From Armatimonadota bacterium (GTDB taxonomy: Bacteria > Armatimonadota > Fimbriimonadia > Fimbriimonadales > GBS-DC), in contig JAUQOS010000017.1 of the NCBI GenBank assembly GCA_030550775.1, forward strand, positions 1 through 32,651: 32,651 nucleotides of DNA, given 5' to 3'. Below are positions 6,750-14,092 of the stretch, piece after piece. Position 1 is the stretch's first letter. Each line of letters opens with the position of its first letter. The position numbers and the translations under genes are program-made. The notes below the pieces were generated by a model. The model was not told the DNA's origin. It did not search any database and was given only the letters and a program-made list of their open reading frames with translations.

Positions 6750-7670
6750 ATGAGCCGACATGATCGACCCACCAGCCGACGCGACTTTCTGCGTGAAGGG
6801 TTGCGCTCGCTGGTGAACGCGGGGTTTGGGGGTATTTTTGAGAAGCTGGAGCGGGTGAGCGAACTGATGGAGCGCGGCGAGCCGAAGCCCGCGCCACTGA
6901 CACCTGTGCTCAGCTGCGAGACTCGAAGCCTGCACCCACTGTTCGAATCGGGGCAACTGACCGTAGAAAACAGCTTTGCCCTGCTCAACGAGCTCGACAT
7001 TCAGGGCGTAAGCCTGAGCAGCCGCCACCTGACCAGCCTGCACCCGCGCTACTTGGAGAATCTGCGCGAGGTTAGCCATCGGCACCATCTCACCATCACC
7101 GGGCTGATGGTGAGCGAGCCTATCAATCTCAACGACGACTCCAACCTCAGCCGGCGGATGGACGAGGTGGCGGAATATCTGCACGCGGCGGCGATTTTGC
7201 ATGCGCCGCTGGTGCGCCTGCATCTTGCGGGCGAGCGTGAGGATGAGCTGTTTGAACGCGCCGCACTATTTCTACAACGCCTGCTGCCCGAAGCCCGCCG
7301 ACGCCGGGTGCGCCTCACCATTGAAAACCGTGACGGCGTCGGGCGACGCCCTGAACTACTGGTGAACCTCGTGCGCGCGTTGGACGCGCGCTGGATCGGT
7401 GTCTGCTACGATTTTGGGCACGGCGCGCCCGAACGCCTTTACGACACGGCACGCATCCTTGCCCCCTACGCCTTCCACGCCCACGCCAAAAGCCGCGCCT
7501 TTGACCCGCGCGGCGAGGAAACCAGCCTCGACTACGGGCGTATCCTAAGCCAGCTGCGCCTTGCCAGCTATGTGGGCGCACTCTCTATTGAGTATCTGGG
7601 CGAGGGTGACCCGATTGAAGGTATCCGCAAAACGCGCGACCTCATCCGCCGCCACTGGCGCGCCTACTAA
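6750..7670 (+). CDS. Sugar phosphate isomerase/epimerase-type TIM barrel (AP endonuclease 2-like fold)
   Basis: A 306-residue protein whose core (about 60-300) has the alternating strand-helix pattern and metal-binding residues of the xylose isomerase-like TIM barrel: IENRDG (Glu, about 205), CYDFGHG (Asp/His, about 237), HAHAKSR (about 260) and LSIEYLGEG (Glu, about 283). The first 35 residues contain SRRDFLREG followed by a mildly hydrophobic stretch, resembling a twin-arginine signal, but the hydrophobic region is weak. The ATG at 6750 was chosen; a TTG at 6741 is in frame but overlaps the TATAAT. It is the first gene of a cluster with tilS (1-nt gap). Substrate unknown. Confidence 0.78.
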   Translation: MSRHDRPTSRRDFLREGLRSLVNAGFGGIFEKLERVSELMERGEPKPAPLTPVLSCETRSLHPLFESGQLTVENSFALLNELDIQGVSLSSRHLTSLHPRYLENLREVSHRHHLTITGLMVSEPINLNDDSNLSRRMDEVAEYLHAAAILHAPLVRLHLAGEREDELFERAALFLQRLLPEARRRRVRLTIENRDGVGRRPELLVNLVRALDARWIGVCYDFGHGAPERLYDTARILAPYAFHAHAKSRAFDPRGEETSLDYGRILSQLRLASYVGALSIEYLGEGDPIEGIRKTRDLIRRHWRAY

Positions 7671-7671
7671 C

Positions 7672-9066
7672 ATGGAGATCCTGGAGCGCGTGCGCGCCAC
7701 GATCCGCGAACGCCAGCTGCTGCCCTCAAGCGGTGGCATCGTCATCGTCGGCTATTCGGGAGGGGCAGACTCCACCGCCCTGCTGCACTTGCTAACGCGC
7801 CTGCAAGCGGAGTTAAACATTCAAGTGCACGCTGCGCACCTTCATCACGGCATGCGCGCCGAAGCCGACGCGGATGTGGCGGTGTGCCAACGCGTGTGCG
7901 CAGCGCTGGGGGTACCCCTGCATGTAGAGCGCGCCAATGTGCCCGCTTTAGCCCACCAGCACAAACTCTCGCTGGAGGAAGCGGGGCGCAATGCCCGCTA
8001 TGCCTTCTTTGAACGGCTCACCCACCAACTCAACGCTGCTGCTGTTGCCCTCGCCCACACCCGCGACGACCAAATTGAAACCATCCTCATCAATCTATTG
8101 CGCGGCACAGGTCCGCGTGGGCTGATGGGCATGCCGTACAAGCGCGACTTTATCATCCGCCCGCTGCTGGATGTGCCCCGCGAGCAAACCCACCGCTACT
8201 GCGCCGAACAAGGGCTGCCCACCGTGTTCGATATCACCAACTTAGACCCGCACCAGCTACGGCGGCGCGTACGCGCGGAGCTGGTGCCCACCCTGCAGGC
8301 GATAGCCCCCGCCTTTGACCGCCACTTGCTGCGCCTTGCCACTATCATAGAAGCCGAAGAGGCATGGTGGGAGGCGCAGGTGCGGTCTGCCCTGTGTCAG
8401 GTGCGCCACCGCACCCCCGACGGAGAGCATGTTGCGCGCGCCGCGTTTGCCGAACTGCCCCTCGCGTTGCAGCGACGCCTGCTGCGCGAGTGGCTGCGCG
8501 AGCACTTGGGCACGCTGAACCTGCCCCCGTTTGAGGTCATAGAAGGCATTCGCCAGGCTGCGCAGACAGGCGAACGCACCTCGTGGCAGCTCAGCGCCAA
8601 CCTGAGACTCACCACAAGCCCTGAAGCCTTACACCTGCACTCGGCTACCCCCGAGCCTGCCCCGTACGCCTACCCCGTCTCGCCCGGCACACCCGTGCTC
8701 ATTCCTGAAGCGGGCGCGTGGCTGGAAGTTCGCCCGCTGGAAGGGGTATCGCCCCCCATACTTACACCACACACGCCCGATGAAGCCCTGCTTGATGCCG
8801 ACGCCGTGCAAGGGCAATTGGTCGTGCGCAACGGGCGAAAAGGCGAGCGGTTCCAACCACTGGGGATGCCCGCCCCCAAAAAACTCAGCGACATCTTCAC
8901 CGATCGCAAAGTGCCTCGTACTGAGCGATGGCGATTGCCCCTGCTGTGCGACGAGACGGGCATCCTGTGGATTCCAACCTACACCATCGCGGAGCGCGCC
9001 AAAATCACGCCCGCCACAACGCGCATACTGCACGCGCGCCTATACCGAAACGATGCCGAACCCTAA
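7672..9066 (+). CDS. tilS: tRNA(Ile)-lysidine synthase
   Basis: This 464-residue enzyme attaches lysine to C34 of the CAT-anticodon tRNA-Ile2, changing both its codon reading (to AUA) and its charging. The N-terminal PP-loop ATPase carries SGGADS at residues 29-34 and the family motif HLHHGMR. The middle helical domain and a C-terminal TilS domain (NGRKGERFQPLGMPAPKKLSDIF, about 390) complete the long form of the enzyme. The ATG at 7672 lies 1 nt after the isomerase stop; an open upstream extension overlaps that gene. It is followed by an ECF sigma factor gene overlapping by 14 nt, so the housekeeping gene appears to be co-transcribed with a stress-response module. Confidence 0.93.
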   Translation: MEILERVRATIRERQLLPSSGGIVIVGYSGGADSTALLHLLTRLQAELNIQVHAAHLHHGMRAEADADVAVCQRVCAALGVPLHVERANVPALAHQHKLSLEEAGRNARYAFFERLTHQLNAAAVALAHTRDDQIETILINLLRGTGPRGLMGMPYKRDFIIRPLLDVPREQTHRYCAEQGLPTVFDITNLDPHQLRRRVRAELVPTLQAIAPAFDRHLLRLATIIEAEEAWWEAQVRSALCQVRHRTPDGEHVARAAFAELPLALQRRLLREWLREHLGTLNLPPFEVIEGIRQAAQTGERTSWQLSANLRLTTSPEALHLHSATPEPAPYAYPVSPGTPVLIPEAGAWLEVRPLEGVSPPILTPHTPDEALLDADAVQGQLVVRNGRKGERFQPLGMPAPKKLSDIFTDRKVPRTERWRLPLLCDETGILWIPTYTIAERAKITPATTRILHARLYRNDAEP

Positions 9067-9706
9067 GCGTCAAGAGTTTAGGATGGAACGGGCATTGGCG
9101 ATGGACAACCTGCACGCGGGAGCGGCGCAACGCATGCTCACGGACGAGCAACTGGCAGCGAAAGCCCGCGCAGGAGACGCCGACGCGATGGAAGAGCTGT
9201 ACCTGCGCTATCGCCAGCCTGTGTTCCGTGTCGTGTACCGCTCCACGCGCAACATCGATGAGGCGGAAGACATCGTGCAGGAGGTGTTTCTCAAGGCATT
9301 TGAACGCCTGCACACCTTCCGCGAGCAGAGCCGCTTTAGCACTTGGCTGATGCGCATCGCGCTGAACCTCTGCACTGATCGCGCGCGTATGCGCCACCGC
9401 CGCCAAGAACTGCTGGAGCGCGAAGCCGACCACAAACTGGCATGGAGCCACCCCCATCCGCCCGACCCGCTGGAAACCACCCACCAGAACGCTTTCCGCG
9501 AAGCGTTCTATACCGCGCTCAACCAACTGCCCGACCATCACCGCCAACTAATCATCTTGCGCGATCTGGAAGAGATGGAATATGAGCAAATAGCCGAGAT
9601 TTTGGGCGCAACTGTCGGCGCGGTGAAGTTGCGCGTCATGCGCGCTCGCCGCGCCTTCAAAGCCAAGTTAGAACCTTTGCTACGTGCGATCGGGGAACTG
9701 GAATGA
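9053..9706 (+). CDS. ECF-type RNA polymerase sigma factor
   Basis: Up to 217 residues with the two-domain ECF architecture. Region 2 (about 35-110) contains DIVQEVFLKAFERL and the FSTWLMRIALNLCTDRAR segment. Region 4 (about 155-205) has LPDHHRQLIILRDLEEMEYEQIAEIL followed by a helix-turn-helix with VGAVKLRVMRARRAF. The ATG at 9053 overlaps the tilS end; ATGs at 9083 and 9101 are also possible, and none has a strong SD. The stop overlaps the start of the next gene (ATGA), which is a zinc-binding anti-sigma factor. The two are expected to be a regulatory pair, with the sigma factor released upon an envelope or redox signal. Confidence 0.9.
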   Translation: MPNPKRQEFRMERALAMDNLHAGAAQRMLTDEQLAAKARAGDADAMEELYLRYRQPVFRVVYRSTRNIDEAEDIVQEVFLKAFERLHTFREQSRFSTWLMRIALNLCTDRARMRHRRQELLEREADHKLAWSHPHPPDPLETTHQNAFREAFYTALNQLPDHHRQLIILRDLEEMEYEQIAEILGATVGAVKLRVMRARRAFKAKLEPLLRAIGELE

Positions 9707-10452
9707 AACGCTTGTGTAAAACAGTTGAGCAGTACTTGGTCAGTGATTGGGAGTCGTTGCCGGAATCGCTGCAGGCACATGTGCAGGCGTGCCCGCGCTG
9801 CCGCGCTGCGTGGCAGCTGGCGCGTGCCTACCGCAAGACAGTACAAATGGTGCGTGATGAACCTGTGCCCGTCAGCACCACCGCATGGGCGCAGGTTCGA
9901 GCAAAGTTATCAGCACGGGCGACGGCACGCGCCCGCCCTGTTTGGTGGCGCTTCGCGCCCGCTTTTGCGCTGGGGCTGGTCGCTTTCGTGGCGTTCAGCT
10001 TGACGCTTGTTGGGCGCGTGCCGCACAAGCCTGCCGAAGTCGCACACGCGGGCGAGCCTGGGCACCTACTTGAATATCGGCTCGAGGTGCCCCCACGCGA
10101 CTCGCAAGGATCGGGACCCAGGCGTACAGCACCGCTGACGGCAGCGGAACCTATGCCACCATCGCCTGCGGAGGGGCTGTCCACGCGCCCTGCCGAATCG
10201 TTGGAAGTCGCACTGCGCGCGCTGAACCATCGCGGGAGCTACGGCAACACGCGGCGCCGCACCAAATCGGTGCCAACAACCGTGCAACTAGCACAACTGC
10301 CAGAGACGGAGCTCGTGGTTGAAGTGCCCGCCCTCAGCGACTTCGAAATACCGCACCAAAGCGAGGTAAGCTACTTGCCCATCCAATACGGTACGCCTTC
10401 TGGACAACCGTACTCCGAGGGGAATGGCTATGCGATTGTGGGTTCTTTTTAG
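9703..10452 (+). CDS. Membrane-anchored ZAS-type anti-sigma factor
   Basis: A 249-residue protein. The N-terminal cytoplasmic part has the zinc-binding anti-sigma signature H26-x3-C30-x2-C33 (AHVQACPRC). A single membrane segment lies at about 84-104. The rest (about 105-249) is a Pro/Arg-rich, low-complexity extracytoplasmic region without a recognised domain. Its start codon overlaps the sigma factor stop and its end overlaps the next gene by 29 nt, so production of all three is probably coupled. By analogy with RseA-type systems it should hold the sigma factor inactive at the membrane. The outer part may be the target of proteolysis or of ligand binding. Confidence 0.83.
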   Translation: MKRLCKTVEQYLVSDWESLPESLQAHVQACPRCRAAWQLARAYRKTVQMVRDEPVPVSTTAWAQVRAKLSARATARARPVWWRFAPAFALGLVAFVAFSLTLVGRVPHKPAEVAHAGEPGHLLEYRLEVPPRDSQGSGPRRTAPLTAAEPMPPSPAEGLSTRPAESLEVALRALNHRGSYGNTRRRTKSVPTTVQLAQLPETELVVEVPALSDFEIPHQSEVSYLPIQYGTPSGQPYSEGNGYAIVGSF

Positions 10453-11404
10453 CATGGTTTTGGGGCTGATCTCGGTGAGCAGCGCCCAGCAGATTAGTTC
10501 GCTGCTGGAGCAAGCGAACCAGGAAGTCAGTCGTGTAGTGGAGCGCACCTTACCAGCGGTGGTTACCGTGGAAGTGCGCATTGGCGGGCGATCGATTCGC
10601 AGCAGTGGCTTTGTTATCGACACGGCAGGGTTTGTGGTGTGCTCCGCAGATGGGTTAAGTGGGCAGCCGCGGGCTACTGTTTATACCTATGCGGGCGATT
10701 CGTTGGAAGCGAATGTCGCAGGCGTTGACCGCATCACGGGGATTGCCCTGTTGCGCGTGCCGAGCACTGCGGCATTGCGCGAGGCGTTGAGCTGGGGCGA
10801 GTCGGAACGCGTGCCCATCGGCAGCACGGCGATTTTGATTGGCAACCGTGCAGGTTTAGAGGGCAGCGTGACGGTGGGTACCCTCGGTGGCAAAGACCGC
10901 GTCGGGGTGCGCCGCGATAATCAGCGCATGGTGTTGCTGTTGCAGTTCAACGGCACAGTGGGCGCAGGGGAACAAGGCGCGCCCCTGCTGGATACGCAAG
11001 GGCGCGTGATTGGCGTCATCGTGGGCGATTTGGCTTCGGTGGAGGGCGCCCCCGTAAGCGCAGTCTCTATCGTGGGCTTTGCTGTGCCTGCGGAAATCGC
11101 TCAGCGTGTGGTAAACGACCTACGCACGCGGGGGCGCGCCGAACACGCTTGGTTAGGCATCGACTATCAGGGCTTGCCCACGGGCGTGGTGGTGCGCCGT
11201 GTGGTGCCCAACAGCCCCGCCGCTCAAGCAGGAATCCAGGTAGGCGATCTCATCACGCAGTTTGATGGCAAACCTATCCGCTCGGCAGGCGACCTTACGC
11301 GCGCCCTCTATTTCGCGCGCCCCAACCAGTCGGTGCAGCTCACGCTTATGCGCGAGGGGCAAATACTCACGGTGTCTGTGGTGCTGGGCAAGCAGTCGCT
11401 GTAA
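10424..11404 (+). CDS. HtrA/DegP-like trypsin-fold PDZ protein lacking the catalytic triad (predicted pseudoprotease)
   Basis: A 326-residue secreted protein (signal peptide about 1-21). Residues about 35-235 align in order with the HtrA protease domain and 240-320 form a PDZ domain (WLGIDYQG, VVPNSPAAQAGIQVGDLI). All three catalytic positions are changed: the His in the usual TNNHV becomes Asp76 (CSADGL), the Asp of DLAVL becomes Gly106 (TGIALLRV), and the Ser of GNSGGP becomes Gln184 (GEQGAPLL). The fold therefore seems kept without proteolysis. It is the last gene of the sigma/anti-sigma operon and overlaps the anti-sigma gene. A second ATG at 10430 could be the start. A role as periplasmic sensor or scaffold for the anti-sigma factor is inference. 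Confidence 0.8.
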   Translation: MAMRLWVLFSMVLGLISVSSAQQISSLLEQANQEVSRVVERTLPAVVTVEVRIGGRSIRSSGFVIDTAGFVVCSADGLSGQPRATVYTYAGDSLEANVAGVDRITGIALLRVPSTAALREALSWGESERVPIGSTAILIGNRAGLEGSVTVGTLGGKDRVGVRRDNQRMVLLLQFNGTVGAGEQGAPLLDTQGRVIGVIVGDLASVEGAPVSAVSIVGFAVPAEIAQRVVNDLRTRGRAEHAWLGIDYQGLPTGVVVRRVVPNSPAAQAGIQVGDLITQFDGKPIRSAGDLTRALYFARPNQSVQLTLMREGQILTVSVVLGKQSL

Positions 11405-11410
11405 GCGCGT

Positions 11411-12139
11411 CTATCGCGTGGGGTCGTCGGTGATAATCGCATCTACGCCCAGCTGAGCCATCTCGCGCTTGCGTATGGGGTCGTTGACCGTCCACACCAC
11501 CATCTTTTTGCGGTGCTGGCGGGCACGGCGCATCGCTTGCGCATCTACCAGCGAGTGGTGCGGGTGCAACGCTTCATAGCGCACGCCCCAGCGACGCCCA
11601 TCCTCGCGCATCATGTGCGGTGTGTGCTGGCTAATCAGCACGCCCAGCCGAATTGTGCGCGACTCTTCGGTAAACCAGCGCAGCGTATCCAAACTGAACG
11701 AGGCAATCAACACATAGGGTTCCAACTTGAACTCCTCAATAAGCGCAAGCACGGTGCGCACGATGGGGCGGTCGGCGTCGTAGAAGGTTTTCATGTCTAA
11801 GTTGTAGCGGGTACGCGTGCCGAACGCTTCGAACACCTCGCGCAGGGTGGGCACGCGCTCGCCCGCGTATTTACTGCCGAACTTGATGCCTGCATCGTAG
11901 CGCTGGATCTCCGCCGCGCTGAGTTGGCGCACATCGCCCTTGCCGTCGGTGGTGCGTTCCAAGTCGGGGTCGTGGATAACCATTGGTACGCCGTCGGCGC
12001 TGGGGGTGATGTCCAACTCGATGCCATCCGCGCCCATCTCCAGCGCGAGGCGGAAGGCAGCAAGCGTGTTTTCGGGGGCGTGCATGCTTGCGCCCCGATG
12101 CCCCAAAATAAGTGCCCGCTTCGGTTGCCAGAATCGCAT
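11411..12139 (-). CDS. Glycerophosphodiester phosphodiesterase
   Basis: A 242-residue cytoplasmic TIM-barrel protein with the GDPD signature: HRGAS (H14), PENT (E23), ELDI (E41, D43) and HDPDLERTT (H56). Such enzymes hydrolyse glycerophosphodiesters to glycerol-3-phosphate and an alcohol. No signal peptide is seen, which fits a UgpQ-like cytoplasmic type. The start at 12139 begins just before the first barrel strand; the longer open frame runs antisense-free into the upstream gene and lacks family similarity. It converges with the PDZ gene with only 6 nt between the stops. An upstream hairpin (12141-12205) covers its ribosome binding region. Confidence 0.92.
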   Translation of the reverse strand: MRFWQPKRALILGHRGASMHAPENTLAAFRLALEMGADGIELDITPSADGVPMVIHDPDLERTTDGKGDVRQLSAAEIQRYDAGIKFGSKYAGERVPTLREVFEAFGTRTRYNLDMKTFYDADRPIVRTVLALIEEFKLEPYVLIASFSLDTLRWFTEESRTIRLGVLISQHTPHMMREDGRRWGVRYEALHPHHSLVDAQAMRRARQHRKKMVVWTVNDPIRKREMAQLGVDAIITDDPTR

Positions 12140-12140
12140 C

Positions 12141-12205
12141 GGCGTCTCTTTTGGCGTGTGAGATGCCTTTGGAATTCTACCTGCAAAACACGCCAGAGAA
12201 GCGCC
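12141..12205 (-). promoter_or_regulatory. Imperfect long hairpin overlapping the GDPD ribosome binding region
   Basis: Arms 12141-12159 and 12188-12205 are nearly complementary, with a perfect core TGGCGTGT/ACACGCCA and a 28-nt loop. On the minus-strand mRNA the 3' arm contains AAGAGA just before the GDPD start at 12139. Folding could hide the ribosome binding site or mark a processing site between the adaptor and GDPD genes. There is no T-run to make it an intrinsic terminator. Confidence 0.4.
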
Positions 12206-12206
12206 T

Positions 12207-13916
12207 CTATCGACCGCCGCCTTGTCCACCGCCACCTCCACCGCGTGGACCGCCGCCACCGAAACCGCGTCCGGGTGGTCCAAACGCCCGCCCAAACGGC
12301 GAGCTGGGGCCTTCGTCTTGGCGGTTGAAAATGCGTCCGACAACCACTACCTCGCCTGGTTGCAGTCCGTCAATGATTTCTGTTTTGGTATTGCCCTGAA
12401 TGCCGATTTTCACTTCGCGGCGGCGGGGTTGCCCGTTCACCATCACCTCCACGAATGCGCCCTGCGGGGTTTCGTGAACAGCTTCGTTCGGCACGGCAAC
12501 CACATCGTTCTTACGGGCCACCAGAAACTCGCAGCTGGCGTTCATGCCGGGCTTGAGGCGCGGGTCAGGTTTTTCAATCTCCACGCGCACCTTGATGACC
12601 GTGACATTTTGCTCCAACACCGCTTGGGGGTCAATTCGGCTCACTTTGCCTTTGAACCGTTCGCGGCGGAAGGCGTCCACGCGGATGTCTACGGGCTGCC
12701 CGATGCGCACGCTACCGATATCGGCTTCGTCCACCGAGACCTCCACATACATGCGGCTGGTATCGGCGATTTGGAGCAGTGTGTTGCCCTGTGAAAAGAG
12801 CGAGGTGCCTGGTGGCACGATGGTGCCTTGCTCCACAAAGCGGGCGATGACCACGCCGTTCATCGGGGCAGTGATGGTGGTGCTATCCAGCTGCACTTTG
12901 GCATTGTAGAGTTGGGCGTCGGCGCGGGCACGCTGGGCTTTCGCTGCGGCGATATCTGCTTCGCGCAGCCGTATCTGGCGTAGGTTCGATTGGGCTTGAG
13001 CTAAGGCGGTTTTCGCTTGCTCATATTGGGCGCGTGCCTCGCGCAGGGCTTGTTGCGCGATTTCCACTTGGGCGCGGTTCGCTTCAGCAGCACGCAGGTT
13101 GGCTTCTGCTTCTTGCACGCGAGCCCGGGCGGTCTCCAAACGGGTTTGGATGTCTTGTTCCAGCGTTTGCAGGCGTTGCTGCGCGGCGACGAGCTGGGCG
13201 CGGGCATTTTCTAACTGTGCGGCGGCATTATCCACCTGTTGCTGCGATACATAGCCCTTCTGCAGCAGGTTCTTGAGGCGTTCGTAGTTGCGTTGGGCGG
13301 TTTCGACGGCTTGGCGGGCGGCGTCGTAATTAGCCTGCGCTTGTGCCCGCTCTTGTGGAATAATCACGCGCTCCAGCTGCTCAAGGTTTTTTTGGGCGGT
13401 TTCCAGCGTGGTGCGTGCTGCCTGCAGTTGCGCTTCGGTGACGGTGGGCTGCAAGCGGGCACGTTCTTCGGCTTGACGCAGGCGTGCCTCCGCCGCTTGT
13501 AAGTTCGCCGCCGCCTGCTGCACAGCCAGCTGGCTCTGTTCGCGTTGCAGGCGCAGGCTCTCTAAGGCTTGCTCGATGCGCGCGTCGGCTGCTTCCAAGT
13601 CGGCGCGGGCTTGGTTGTATACGGCCAGCGTGTCGGCGGGGTCGATCCGCGCCAGCAACTGCCCTGCTTTGACTTCGTCGCCCACATCCACCAAAATCTG
13701 GCTCACGATTCCGCCCGCTTTGGATTTCACATCCACGATGTTATAGGTACGCAACACGCCCACCGCCGTGATGGTGCGCACCACATCCTCGCGCGTCACT
13801 TCCGCCGTACGGATTTCCACCTCAGGTTCCGCCGCTTGGGTGTTCCTCCCGCGCAGCCACAAGCCGATTGCCAAAACCGCCACGATGCCTACAACGATTG
13901 CCACACGCTTTTTCAT
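12207..13916 (-). CDS. HlyD/RND-type periplasmic adaptor with very long coiled coil
   Basis: A 569-residue membrane-fusion protein. One N-terminal membrane segment (about 5-22) is followed by the first half of a lipoyl/barrel-sandwich domain (VKSKAGGIVSQILVDVGDEV, about 63-95). A roughly 250-residue Ala/Gln/Glu/Arg-rich coiled coil follows, much longer than in typical AcrA/MacA proteins. The second lipoyl half (TITAPMNGVVIARFVEQGTI), beta-barrel (DEADIGSVRIGQPVDIRVDAF) and membrane-proximal domain come next. The last about 30 residues are nearly all Gly/Pro/Arg. Such proteins link an inner-membrane ABC or RND pump to an outer channel, but neither partner is encoded nearby. Start at 13916 chosen as the Met before the KKR-membrane segment. 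Confidence 0.88.
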   Translation of the reverse strand: MKKRVAIVVGIVAVLAIGLWLRGRNTQAAEPEVEIRTAEVTREDVVRTITAVGVLRTYNIVDVKSKAGGIVSQILVDVGDEVKAGQLLARIDPADTLAVYNQARADLEAADARIEQALESLRLQREQSQLAVQQAAANLQAAEARLRQAEERARLQPTVTEAQLQAARTTLETAQKNLEQLERVIIPQERAQAQANYDAARQAVETAQRNYERLKNLLQKGYVSQQQVDNAAAQLENARAQLVAAQQRLQTLEQDIQTRLETARARVQEAEANLRAAEANRAQVEIAQQALREARAQYEQAKTALAQAQSNLRQIRLREADIAAAKAQRARADAQLYNAKVQLDSTTITAPMNGVVIARFVEQGTIVPPGTSLFSQGNTLLQIADTSRMYVEVSVDEADIGSVRIGQPVDIRVDAFRRERFKGKVSRIDPQAVLEQNVTVIKVRVEIEKPDPRLKPGMNASCEFLVARKNDVVAVPNEAVHETPQGAFVEVMVNGQPRRREVKIGIQGNTKTEIIDGLQPGEVVVVGRIFNRQDEGPSSPFGRAFGPPGRGFGGGGPRGGGGGGQGGGR

Positions 13917-14092
13917 AACCGCCCTCTGCAAAGCTGCTGGAGACGCGCCAACGTGCCTGCCGATACGACAAGCACGCGGATGTCGCAACGCCGTCTATCC
14001 CTGCATCGGTTGCTTACGAACACCGTTGCAGTCTCCCCGATTGTGGACGCAGCGGCTGGCAATTTGTTCGGCAGGGCGAGGACCGGCTCCTG

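Noticed and set aside
6127-6903. Long open frame of 258 codons on the minus strand
   Set aside because: It reads through the palindromic repeat cluster and into the isomerase gene; the product is Arg/Ser/Pro-rich, repeats itself and has no domain.
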